Part shown: positions 33,756-41,009 of the stretch, piece by piece
Position numbering within the stretch: position 1 is the stretch's first letter
Layout: every line of letters begins with the position of its first letter
Assembly (NCBI GenBank): GCA_965200435.1
Contig: OZ241337.1
Coordinates: forward strand, 1,798,001-1,862,000
Length of the DNA stretch: 64,000 nt
Direction: 5' to 3'
DNA from: Bin75 sp965200435
Lineage (GTDB): Bacteria; Nitrospirota; Nitrospiria; Nitrospirales; UBA8639
The notes under the pieces: model-generated
Databases searched by the model: none
Told to the model about the DNA's origin: nothing
The model's input: the letters and a program-made list of their open reading frames with translations, nothing else
Made by a program: the position numbers and the translations under genes

Positions 33756-34286
33756 CTATTCTTCCACCACGTTGATGGTCATAGTCACCGGTTCCAATGG
33801 ATTGTCCTGGGGGTCCCGTCCTACGGTCACGATCCGGTCCACTACCTCCATGCCTTTCCTGACTTTCCCGAAGACAGTGTAGGTCCGGTCCAGGCTGCTT
33901 GCATCTTCCACGCAGATAAAAAATTGAGACCCGTTGTCGTTGACGTCCCGGGTTCGATCTTCGTTCCGGGGCATTTTGGCCATAGAGACCGTGCCGCGGC
34001 GGTGTGGCTGGTCGCTGGGTTCCGGGGTCAGGCTGAAGCCAGGTTCGCCGGTGCCGTGCAGTCTGCGATCCGGTTCCTTACTGAGCGGGTCTCCCCCTTG
34101 GATGATGAAGCCGGGCACGACGCGGTGAAACGTCGTTCCATTGTAAAATCCGATTTTAGCGAGGTTCAGGAAGTTATCCACGTGACGAGGGGCCAAGTCC
34201 GTGTAAAACTGGACCGTGATAGTTCCAAACTTGGTGGAGATGACGACTTTGGGATTTTTTTTCTTGAAAGTCAGTGGAGCACCCAT
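33756..34286 (-). CDS. Cyclophilin-type peptidyl-prolyl isomerase
   Basis: The 176-residue cytoplasmic protein accelerates proline isomerisation during protein folding. The cyclophilin core is complete: TITVQFYTDLAPRHVDNFLNL, FYNGTTFHRVVPGFIIQGGDP with the catalytic arginine, GTVSMAK, NDNGSQFFIC and YTVFGKVRKGMEVVD. No signal peptide is seen. It ends 13 bp from the convergent amrB gene. Confidence 0.95.
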   Translation of the reverse strand: MGAPLTFKKKNPKVVISTKFGTITVQFYTDLAPRHVDNFLNLAKIGFYNGTTFHRVVPGFIIQGGDPLSKEPDRRLHGTGEPGFSLTPEPSDQPHRRGTVSMAKMPRNEDRTRDVNDNGSQFFICVEDASSLDRTYTVFGKVRKGMEVVDRIVTVGRDPQDNPLEPVTMTINVVEE

Positions 34287-34404
34287 CCCTTGACTCTAGC
34301 AAGGCCAGCGAACGTCCGGCAACCATCAGCCCTGCTGGGTGTCTGTCTTCGACCATCCGTTGACCGGTTCCCCATCATCCCCACCCAAGATGTGTACCCA
34401 CGCC

Positions 34405-35799
34405 CTATCCGGTAGCTTCTTTTTTCTGGTCGTTTCTTCCCTCTTTTGTAGCGGCGCTATCTTTCGATGACAGATGTCGAGGGCAGGTGCATGGAGCCTT
34501 CGGCTGCGTCAGGCCGTCTGCAGGTCGGATGCCGAGCCAGCAGAAGGCGCCGATCACGGCTAATCCGGCCGCGACCCCGAAGGCAGTGGGCCACCCGAAT
34601 TGGGTCGCGAGCCACGGCGTGAGCGTGGGCGAGAGAGCCCCGCCAAGATTCCCCCCGGTATTCATCACGCCGGAGAGGGTCCCGGCATGGACTTTTGAAA
34701 GATCGACGGGCGAACTCCAAAACGCCCCGATCGTGAAATACAGCCAACCGGCACCCAAGGAGAACAAGACCAAGGCGGGGAACGGATCTTGGACAACCGC
34801 TCCCCCGAGGATGGAAAGGGCGGCCAAGCCCATGCCCCAGGACCCGACCCAGGCCCGGCCCCGGTTTACGCCGAATCGTCCGGACAAGCGGTCGGTGAGC
34901 CAGCCGCCGAGGGGACACCCGATCGTCATGGCCAGAAAAGGACTGGCAGCGAAAACGGCGCCGCGTAGCACGCTGAACTGTCGGACCTCCACGAGGTACA
35001 AGTAAAACCAGGACAGGTAGACGTAGGCCACGTACCCGAAACAGGTATAGCTCAAGACCAGCCACCACACGCTTGGGGTTCGGAGAAAGGCCCGCCAGGG
35101 AATGGGTGTCGGTGTGTCGGACCGCGGGGAGTCACCACCGCGGATAAGCGAGGCTTCTCCGGCATTGACCCAAGGGTGTGCGTCGGGTCGATCCGTCGCA
35201 AACCAGAACCACAGTATGGCAAGAAGGACGCCCAGGCCGCCGGCCCAGTAAAAGGCGGCTTGCCATCCGTAAGACACCATGAGCCAAGCCGTAATCGGAG
35301 GCGTGAGCGCGGATCCGACGCCGATGCCGCTGATCGTGACCGCAATGCCGAAGCCGCGTTCATGCGGACCGCACCAATTGGCCACGACCCGGTTGAAGTT
35401 CGGCAAGGCAGCGGCTTCTCCGACCCCGATGAGAAAACGCACGAGCATCAGTGATCCCCAAATGCCAAGAACACCGGCAAAAATCGACGAAGGGGCCAGG
35501 GCGGTAAGCGCGGTAAAAAGCGACCACCAGACCACAGCCAACGTCAGGACCAGTCGGGGCCCCCACCGGTCTCCCAGCCACCCTCCTGGGATTTGAAACA
35601 CGGCATACCCGATGACAAACGCCGAAAAAATCTGCCCCATCTGGACAGGAGTGAGATCAAGCGCCGGAATCATCTGCCTGGCCGTGACGGAAATATTGAC
35701 CCGGTCGATATAGGTCAGGATGCTCATGAGAAACAGGAGGGCCAAGATAGTCCGGCGTGCGTGGGAGGGCGTGGGTTCGGCTGTGGGCTGACGCATCAT
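34405..35799 (-). CDS. MFS transporter, anion:cation symporter type
   Basis: The 464-residue protein has twelve predicted helices and the N-terminal signature of the ACS family of the major facilitator superfamily, FLMSILTYIDRVNISVTARQ, plus GGWLGDRWGPR between helices 2 and 3 and FLIGVGEAAALPNFNRVVANW. Relatives carry organic anions such as hexuronates, glucarate or tartrate; the substrate here is unknown. ATG 35799 and ATG 35796 are both possible starts. The last ~25 residues (from about APCTCPRHLSSKD) are translated from a dispersed non-coding repeat, so the native C-terminus has been replaced. Confidence 0.9.
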   Translation of the reverse strand: MMRQPTAEPTPSHARRTILALLFLMSILTYIDRVNISVTARQMIPALDLTPVQMGQIFSAFVIGYAVFQIPGGWLGDRWGPRLVLTLAVVWWSLFTALTALAPSSIFAGVLGIWGSLMLVRFLIGVGEAAALPNFNRVVANWCGPHERGFGIAVTISGIGVGSALTPPITAWLMVSYGWQAAFYWAGGLGVLLAILWFWFATDRPDAHPWVNAGEASLIRGGDSPRSDTPTPIPWRAFLRTPSVWWLVLSYTCFGYVAYVYLSWFYLYLVEVRQFSVLRGAVFAASPFLAMTIGCPLGGWLTDRLSGRFGVNRGRAWVGSWGMGLAALSILGGAVVQDPFPALVLFSLGAGWLYFTIGAFWSSPVDLSKVHAGTLSGVMNTGGNLGGALSPTLTPWLATQFGWPTAFGVAAGLAVIGAFCWLGIRPADGLTQPKAPCTCPRHLSSKDSAATKEGRNDQKKEATG

Positions 35800-35849
35800 C
35801 GTCTCGCGAGCCCTACTGTAGCGAGGGGTACCGGAGCATTGTCAAGATT

Positions 35850-36010
35850 TAGTCATGCGTTTGTCCGTGTTCCATCATTCGTTGACGCCTTTGTCTTTCT
35901 CTGTCATCGGGGATCCAGGGGCGAGGTCTTTGCCTTTGTAGCGGCCGCATCTCATGCGGGATGGAGGGGTCTCTTTCAAAGAAGCGCCATGGGATGGTGT
36001 AGCTACGAAA
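35850..36010. repeat. Dispersed repeats upstream of the MFS gene
   Basis: Includes a CATTCGTTGACG repeat (about 35875), a TCATCGGGGATCCAGGGGCG repeat (about 35906) and a 'gtagcggccgcatctcatgcggga' hairpin (about 35938-35961). A G-run of nine follows at about 36019. No gene lies between 35800 and 36144. Confidence 0.5.
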
Positions 36011-36144
36011 GAGGGAATACGGGGGGGGGGATTGTGTGCAGTTCCGGGTTGAAACTTAGTCTTGGTCCGTGATAGAGGAACTTTTCGTTATGGGGCTTTG
36101 AAATTTCTATCCTTACGCCATATGCAATCAGGAGGGAAAGGACA

Positions 36145-36996
36145 ATGTCAAAGAACGCCCGGGAAAAAACCAAGGCCAAGGAGAAGAAGTCGGGGCGGTC
36201 CTCATCCCAAAAAGCCGAGCCCAAGATGTCAAAGCCCAAGACAAAGGCTTCCTCGACCAAAGGGAAACCGGCAGAGGCGGCTAAAGCAGCCAAGAAGGAT
36301 GCGCTCAAGTCCAAGAAGGCAAAGACACTCTCCAAGGCTTTGTTAAAAGAGACGGCGACGAGCAAGACGGCGGCTAAGAAAGCGGCCGGCAAGAAGGCGG
36401 CTGTGCAGAAAGCGGCTGCCAAGCCTGTGCCAGCACGTTCGGTCAAAGGGAAAGCCCCGGTCGCGGTAAAGGCGAGCAAGACGGCGGCTAAGAAAGCGGC
36501 CGGCAAGAAGGCGGCTGTGCAGAAAGCGACTGTCAAGCCTGCGTCGGCACGTTCGGTCAAAGGGAAAGCCCCGGTCGCGGTAAAGGCGAGCAAGACGGCG
36601 GCTAAGAAGGTGGCCGGCAAGAAGGCGGCTGTGCAGAAAGCGGCTGCCAAGCCTGTCTCAACGTCGGAAGCTGAGGCCGCGCTGCCGGAGTCTCTCGCCA
36701 TCGGTGCAATGGAGAAGGTTGCCGAAGACGTAGCTGCTGCCGGAGTCTTTGACTCACTCGAATCGGATTTGTCCCGATTCGATGATGAGCCGGCCGATGA
36801 GTTTTCCGCGGATTTGGACGATGACATCTCCGGGGACATGGCTGCGGAGTTTGATGCCGATGCAGGATTTGGTTCTCTCGCCGAAGACCGCGATGATGAT
36901 CTGACCGAAGATTTGTCCGAAGAGTTGGAAGCACAAAAGTATTTCGGGGAAGCGGAGGTGGGGTTGGATGATGACGATTTGCCTCGTGGGTGGTAA
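36145..36996 (+). CDS. Histone H1-like basic protein with acidic tail
   Basis: The 283-residue product has a lysine/alanine-rich N-terminal ~175 residues made largely of a repeated SKTAAKKAAGKKAAVQKA block, like the C-terminal tails of eukaryotic H1 and bacterial H1-like proteins. A strongly acidic C-terminal ~100 residues follows, rich in Asp and Glu (SADLDDDISGDMAAE, DRDDDLTEDLSEELE). The basic half should bind DNA or other polyanions; the acidic tail could mask it or bind basic partners. The ATG follows an AGGAGGGAAAGG ribosome site. The gene for a peroxiredoxin follows 95 bp downstream. Function in nucleoid packing is inference. Confidence 0.8.
   Translation: MSKNAREKTKAKEKKSGRSSSQKAEPKMSKPKTKASSTKGKPAEAAKAAKKDALKSKKAKTLSKALLKETATSKTAAKKAAGKKAAVQKAAAKPVPARSVKGKAPVAVKASKTAAKKAAGKKAAVQKATVKPASARSVKGKAPVAVKASKTAAKKVAGKKAAVQKAAAKPVSTSEAEAALPESLAIGAMEKVAEDVAAAGVFDSLESDLSRFDDEPADEFSADLDDDISGDMAAEFDADAGFGSLAEDRDDDLTEDLSEELEAQKYFGEAEVGLDDDDLPRGW
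36361..36654 (+). repeat. 114-bp tandem repeat inside the H1-like gene
   Basis: About 2.5 copies of a 114-bp (38-codon) unit start at 36361, 36475 and 36589 and are nearly identical at DNA level. The high identity suggests recent expansion and likely copy-number variation between strains. Confidence 0.85.
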
Positions 36997-37091
36997 AGGA
37001 ACTGGGAAAGGGCACAAACGGCGATTGTCGAGAACGAGGGGTCCAATACGATTATCGGGGTTCGGTCGGAGTGGCATAAAAGGAGAATTTG

Positions 37092-37751
37092 ATGTCTGAA
37101 GCGCAAGGTTTACCGCGAATTGGAGAAAGTGCCCCGGATTTTTCTGCGGCGACGACCGTGTCTCAAGATTTTGGATTCAGTGCTTGGCAAGAGCAGGATT
37201 GGGTGGTCTTCTTCTCCCATCCCGCGGATTTTACGCCAGTGTGTGCCACGGAATTGGTGGAATTTGCTCGCCGGCATGAGGACTTCAGAAAAAAAGGCGT
37301 GAAGTTGCTCGGGATGAGCGTGGACAGCATTCATGCCCATTTGGCCTGGTTCGCGAATATCAAGGAAAAATTGGGCATGACCATTCCCTATCCCTTGGTG
37401 GCGGATGCTGATATGCGGGTTGCCCGGCTCTACGGCATGATCCATCCCGAAGCCAGTGCGACTGCAACGGTCCGTGCGTTGTTCGTGATCGATCCCAAAC
37501 GTGTGATTCGCGCCCTGATCTATTACCCGATGAACGCCGGACGAAACGTGGACGAGGTCTTGCGGTTGGTCACGGCACTTCAAACGGCTGACAGTTTTGC
37601 CTGCGCGACGCCGGTTAATTGGCAGGAGGGTGAAAAAGTGGTCGTGCCGCCTCCCAAGACGGTTGTGGAGGTTGAGGAACGGCTCAGCCATTCCGACCGG
37701 GAAGTCAAAGATTTTTATCTCACCCTGAAAGATCAGAAGCCACAAGCCTGA
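37092..37751 (+). CDS. 1-Cys-type (Prx6-like) peroxiredoxin
   Basis: The 219-residue enzyme reduces hydrogen peroxide and organic peroxides. The peroxidatic cysteine lies in HPADFTPVCATEL (about Cys51), the conserved arginine-containing segment is RALIYYPMNAGRNVDEVLR, and the length with a C-terminal dimerisation extension fits the Prx6/AhpC2 class. A second cysteine (SFACATP) is present but not in the resolving position of typical 2-Cys enzymes. ATG 37092 sits 6 nt after AGGAG. Confidence 0.93.
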   Translation: MSEAQGLPRIGESAPDFSAATTVSQDFGFSAWQEQDWVVFFSHPADFTPVCATELVEFARRHEDFRKKGVKLLGMSVDSIHAHLAWFANIKEKLGMTIPYPLVADADMRVARLYGMIHPEASATATVRALFVIDPKRVIRALIYYPMNAGRNVDEVLRLVTALQTADSFACATPVNWQEGEKVVVPPPKTVVEVEERLSHSDREVKDFYLTLKDQKPQA

Positions 37752-37824
37752 GGCCGGGGCGTCCTGACCCGGAGCATGCCGGTTCTCCGCATCTTTTCTC
37801 TTCCTTCCGCTTTGTCCTGACAAA

Positions 37825-37872
37825 GGCGAGGTACGCTCTTCTCCCCAGGCGGGAGAGAGCTGGGGTGAGGGG
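37825..37872. repeat. Inverted copy of the CTCTCCC / GGGAGAG repeat
   Basis: This repeat ends right before the start codon of the following gene, so its 'tgagggggA' end doubles as that gene's ribosome site. Confidence 0.6.
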
Positions 37873-37874
37873 GA

Positions 37875-38966
37875 ATGGGTCACGAATACCTGAAAACTCC
37901 GTGGTCAGTGAGCGTCTTTTGCGTCACCGTCTGGATCGTGGGTGGCGCGACGTCCTGGGGGGCTTGCCTGGTCGAAGAGGGTGCGGACCCCCGCGTGATG
38001 GTTCGTCAGCTGGACGGAACCTGTGACAACGAGGACCGGCGCAGGTTGGCCGTTTCAGCAGACGACGTTTTGATGGCCTTGCGCCAGGACAAAGGCGTGA
38101 TTTTGAAAGGGGTCGTGCTGGCCGGGGACCTCCCCCTGGACCGGTTGCGTCTGCAACCGTTTCAGCCGGAATTGGTTCGGCACCCGGCAATCGTTGAACG
38201 CATCGAGGCGGAGCAGGTGTCTATGGTTCGCATCATGCGCGGGCCCTTCATTCTTGAAGACGTGGAAGTGCTGGGCATTCTTGCAACCAATCTTATCGAG
38301 CCGGGGTACGTGTTGGTCGACGGACCGGTCAGCCTTCGAGGAACCACTATTCAGCGATCCATGGATTTCTCCCGGATGGTGTTCCTGGACCGGGCCGATT
38401 TTTCCGGGATGCACGTCCGCCACGAAGGGTTTTTTATTCACGCCATGTTTGCCCATGATGCTGATTTTACCCGAACGGCGTTTGGCACCCATTCCCGGTT
38501 TCACCGGGCGTGGTTTCTGGGAAAGGCCGTGTTTACGGAAGCACGGTTTCATGGCCTTGCGGAATTTCTGGAAGTCTCTTTTGCGGAGGATGCCTGGTTT
38601 GCACGCACCCGATTTCTTCAAGGGACGGGCTTTTCCGGAAGCCGGTTTCACAAGAGGCTGGATTTGTCCGGGGCCCGGTTTGACCGTGAAGTGTATTTTC
38701 GATTTGCCGAATATCAGGGTCGGGCGGATTTTCACCGGACTGTGTTTCGGCATACGGCGGATTTTACGGAAGCCCGGTTTCGAGAGGCCGTCGATTTTCG
38801 AGAAGCGATTTTCGAGAAACCTTCCTTGGTTGCCGGCGTCGATCTTCCGACCCAGGGCAGCGAGGGCGACACGATCGTCCGGGACCGCGACTTTCTCCTG
38901 CTGCTCTTCATCCTGGCTCTCCTGGGGCTGATGCTGCTTGTGGTCTGGAAGAAAAAATCCTGGTGA
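37875..38966 (+). CDS. Membrane-anchored pentapeptide-repeat protein
   Basis: The 363-residue protein starts with a hydrophobic export signal (about residues 10-30, VSVFCVTVWIVGGATSWGAC). About residues 150-315 form a run of phenylalanine-rich pentapeptide repeats (for example ADFTRTAFGTHSRF, AVFTEARFHGLAEF, ADFTEARFREAVDF), expected to fold as a right-handed beta-helix. A C-terminal helix (about 337-357, LLLLFILALLGLMLLVV) ends in KKKSW. The topology suggests a periplasmic beta-helix tethered at its C-terminus to the inner membrane. The alanine/leucine of usual repeats is largely replaced by Phe. Function is unknown. Confidence 0.8.
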   Translation: MGHEYLKTPWSVSVFCVTVWIVGGATSWGACLVEEGADPRVMVRQLDGTCDNEDRRRLAVSADDVLMALRQDKGVILKGVVLAGDLPLDRLRLQPFQPELVRHPAIVERIEAEQVSMVRIMRGPFILEDVEVLGILATNLIEPGYVLVDGPVSLRGTTIQRSMDFSRMVFLDRADFSGMHVRHEGFFIHAMFAHDADFTRTAFGTHSRFHRAWFLGKAVFTEARFHGLAEFLEVSFAEDAWFARTRFLQGTGFSGSRFHKRLDLSGARFDREVYFRFAEYQGRADFHRTVFRHTADFTEARFREAVDFREAIFEKPSLVAGVDLPTQGSEGDTIVRDRDFLLLLFILALLGLMLLVVWKKKSW

Positions 38967-39065
38967 GGGGACGGCACGAAGGCTTGGCCCTGCACACTGC
39001 AAACCCCACAATATATAGAAGTTTTTATTGCCTATCTCCACTAAAAGTGGTATATGAAATCTTAA

Positions 39066-39207
39066 GGACCCTCTGATTTCGTGTGATAGCGGGATGCAGG
39101 GCAAGGCGTCCCGGAGCGAAACCCGAAGCATATCAGAGAGAGAGGTGAGGGTTGAGCGAGGACCCAACGCAGCCATGCGCCCGATAGTGCGCTAAATCAG
39201 AGGTTCC
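39066..39207 (+). mobile_element. MITE-like element, copy 7
   Basis: A 142-bp copy flanked by a perfect TTAA direct repeat (39062-39065, 39208-39211). The left arm is consensus (CTGATTTCGTG), but the right arm is CGCTAAATCAG and no longer pairs fully, so this copy is probably decaying. It lies in a short AT-rich stretch upstream of scpA. Confidence 0.8.
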
Positions 39208-39230
39208 TTAAGATTAGGATTTCAGGATGG

Positions 39231-39263
39231 GTGTCGGGTTAGCCGAAGGCGTAACCCGGCCTG
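39231..39263. repeat. REP unit upstream of scpA
   Basis: GTCGGGTTAGCC pairs with GGCGTAACCCGGCC. It ends 24 bp before the scpA start codon. Confidence 0.65.
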
Positions 39264-39286
39264 CTGAACGTGACGCCGGTGATATC

Positions 39287-40102
39287 ATGAATCAGGTCGA
39301 AACCGCGTATGAAGTAAAGCTTGAGGCCTTCAGTGGTCCACTCGACCTCTTGCTCCACCTCATACGTAAGCATGAAATCAATATCTACGACATCCCTATT
39401 GCCCTGATCGCCCGGCAATACCTCGAGTATCTTCAAATCATGAAGGAGCTCAATCTCTCGTTGGCCGGTGACTTTTTGGTGATGGCCTCGACGCTGATTC
39501 ATATCAAGTCTCGCATGCTGCTTCCCCAGGAACCGGGGCCGGAGCCCTGTGACGAGGAAAGTGAAGATCCCCGGAGTGAGTTGGTGCGCCGGCTCGTCGA
39601 GTACCAGCAGTTCAAGGATGTCGCCGGGCGACTGTCCGAGCAGGAGAGACTGTGGCGACAGGTGTACCAACGGGAGCCCGAACAGAGCCAGCCGGTCCGG
39701 GAAGTGTTTCCCGACGACGTGCACGCCTTTGACCTTCTGAGTGCGCTGCAGGAAGTCCTGGCGCAGAGCGCCGGTTCTTCGGTGGTCGAGTTGACACCGG
39801 ATACCCTGACGGTTCAGGACCGTATCAACAGCGTCATCGAACGTTTGGAAGAGACCTCGAGCCTCACCTTTGCCGCATTGTTTGAAGGTGAAACCAACAG
39901 GCTGACGGTGATCGTCACGTTCTTGGCGTTGTTGGAACTTGTACGGATGAAACTGGTCCGTATGATGCAAGCGGATTTCGGGGGGCCGATTCTGATCACC
40001 CGTACGTTTCTCGCGTGGCAAGCCGAAGACCACGGGGCGCTGCTTCCGGGCATGAACAATGGAGACCACAATGGAGGCTTCAATGGAAATGGAACTCTCT
40101 GA
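39287..40102 (+). CDS. scpA: Segregation and condensation protein A
   Basis: ScpA is the kleisin subunit of the bacterial condensin SMC-ScpA-ScpB. The 271-residue product has the diagnostic N-terminus (YEVKLEAFSGPLDLLLHLIRKHEINIYDIPIA), the middle charged segment and the C-terminal winged-helix region (FLALLELVRMKLVRM). ATG 39287 gives this N-terminus; upstream in-frame codons run into a REP unit. scpB overlaps its last 44 bp, so the two are translationally coupled. The smc gene is not in the window. Confidence 0.95.
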   Translation: MNQVETAYEVKLEAFSGPLDLLLHLIRKHEINIYDIPIALIARQYLEYLQIMKELNLSLAGDFLVMASTLIHIKSRMLLPQEPGPEPCDEESEDPRSELVRRLVEYQQFKDVAGRLSEQERLWRQVYQREPEQSQPVREVFPDDVHAFDLLSALQEVLAQSAGSSVVELTPDTLTVQDRINSVIERLEETSSLTFAALFEGETNRLTVIVTFLALLELVRMKLVRMMQADFGGPILITRTFLAWQAEDHGALLPGMNNGDHNGGFNGNGTL

Positions 40103-40910
40103 CAAGACACGCATGCCTGCCCTGCCCGTCCTGAGCGAAGTCGAAGGAAGTCCAGTCGAAGGGATCGAGGCAGCGGAACCGGTCACGGCTCCTTCTCTTC
40201 CGTCCATGGCGGATGAAGATTCTCCGGAGCAGTGTCCGGAGGATGCCGTCGCGGGCCTTACCGACGGCTTGAGTGAACAGGAACTCAAGGGGATCATCGA
40301 AGCCCTGTTGTTTGTGTCCCGCGACCCCCTTCTCCTCGAGAAGGTTACGGCGGTGTTGGCGGGACCGTCCAAGGTGGAGGTGTATAATGCCACCAAGGCG
40401 CTTCAACATGATTATGACCAGGAAGGCCGCGGCCTTCAGATCGTCGAACTGGCCGGTGGCTTCGTCATGACCACGCGACCCGATTGCGCCGCGTGGATCA
40501 CCAGGCTCAACAAAGTCAAGGCTTCCGTCAAAGTGTCCCGGTCGGCCATGGAGACCTTGGCGATCATCGCGTATAAACAGCCGATCATGCGTGCGGAGAT
40601 CGAACAGATCCGCGGGGTGGAAACGTCGAGCGTGTTGCGGACGTTGCTCGACCAGAAACTGATCCGCATCGTCGGTCGAAAGGATATCCCCGGCCGCCCG
40701 ATCCTGTATGGTACGTCCAAGACCTTCCTGCAAAAATTCGGCCTTCGGGACCTTCGGGATTTGCCGCCCCTTCGTGAGTTTGCCGCATTGGGGCAGGGAG
40801 AGAATGCCGAACTGTTTGAAGAAGATTCGGATGGTCACCACGGTGACGATCCGGTCGTCCAAGAGCCCGCCCGGGCCTATCCGGAGCCCATCAGTTCTTC
40901 CGTGGCCTGA
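40059..40910 (+). CDS. scpB: Segregation and condensation protein B
   Basis: ScpB binds ScpA in the condensin complex. The two winged-helix domains occupy about residues 70-235, with the signature segments IIEALLFVSRDPLLLEK, SRSAMETLAIIAYKQPI, RAEIEQIRGV and GRPILYGTSKTFLQKFGL. The first ~70 residues are an unconserved extension that contains a dispersed DNA repeat translated in frame (PVLSEVEGSPVEGIE, about residues 22-36). Several in-frame ATGs (40059, 40071, 40083, 40089) make the start uncertain. The gene overlaps scpA. Confidence 0.93.
   Translation: METTMEASMEMELSDKTRMPALPVLSEVEGSPVEGIEAAEPVTAPSLPSMADEDSPEQCPEDAVAGLTDGLSEQELKGIIEALLFVSRDPLLLEKVTAVLAGPSKVEVYNATKALQHDYDQEGRGLQIVELAGGFVMTTRPDCAAWITRLNKVKASVKVSRSAMETLAIIAYKQPIMRAEIEQIRGVETSSVLRTLLDQKLIRIVGRKDIPGRPILYGTSKTFLQKFGLRDLRDLPPLREFAALGQGENAELFEEDSDGHHGDDPVVQEPARAYPEPISSSVA
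40117..40166 (+). repeat. CTGAGCGAAGTCGAAGG dispersed repeat inside scpB
   Basis: The CTGAGCGAAGTCGAAGG motif followed by AGTCGAAGGG is a repeat type I know from many environmental bacterial genomes. Here it lies within the variable 5' part of scpB without breaking the frame. Confidence 0.6.
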
Positions 40911-41009
40911 GACAGGTCCCTTCCCTTTCCAAATCATCGGCTTTCTGGGTATAGTGCCTTCTACGCTTGCGGGAAGGACGTGTGCTTCCCGCAAGTGCCC
41001 GGAAGACTT

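Noticed and set aside
36019..36028. Run of nine G upstream of the H1-like gene, considered as a phase-variation tract
   Set aside because: It lies over 110 bp from the start codon and outside any evident promoter spacing; a single intergenic G-run is weak evidence.
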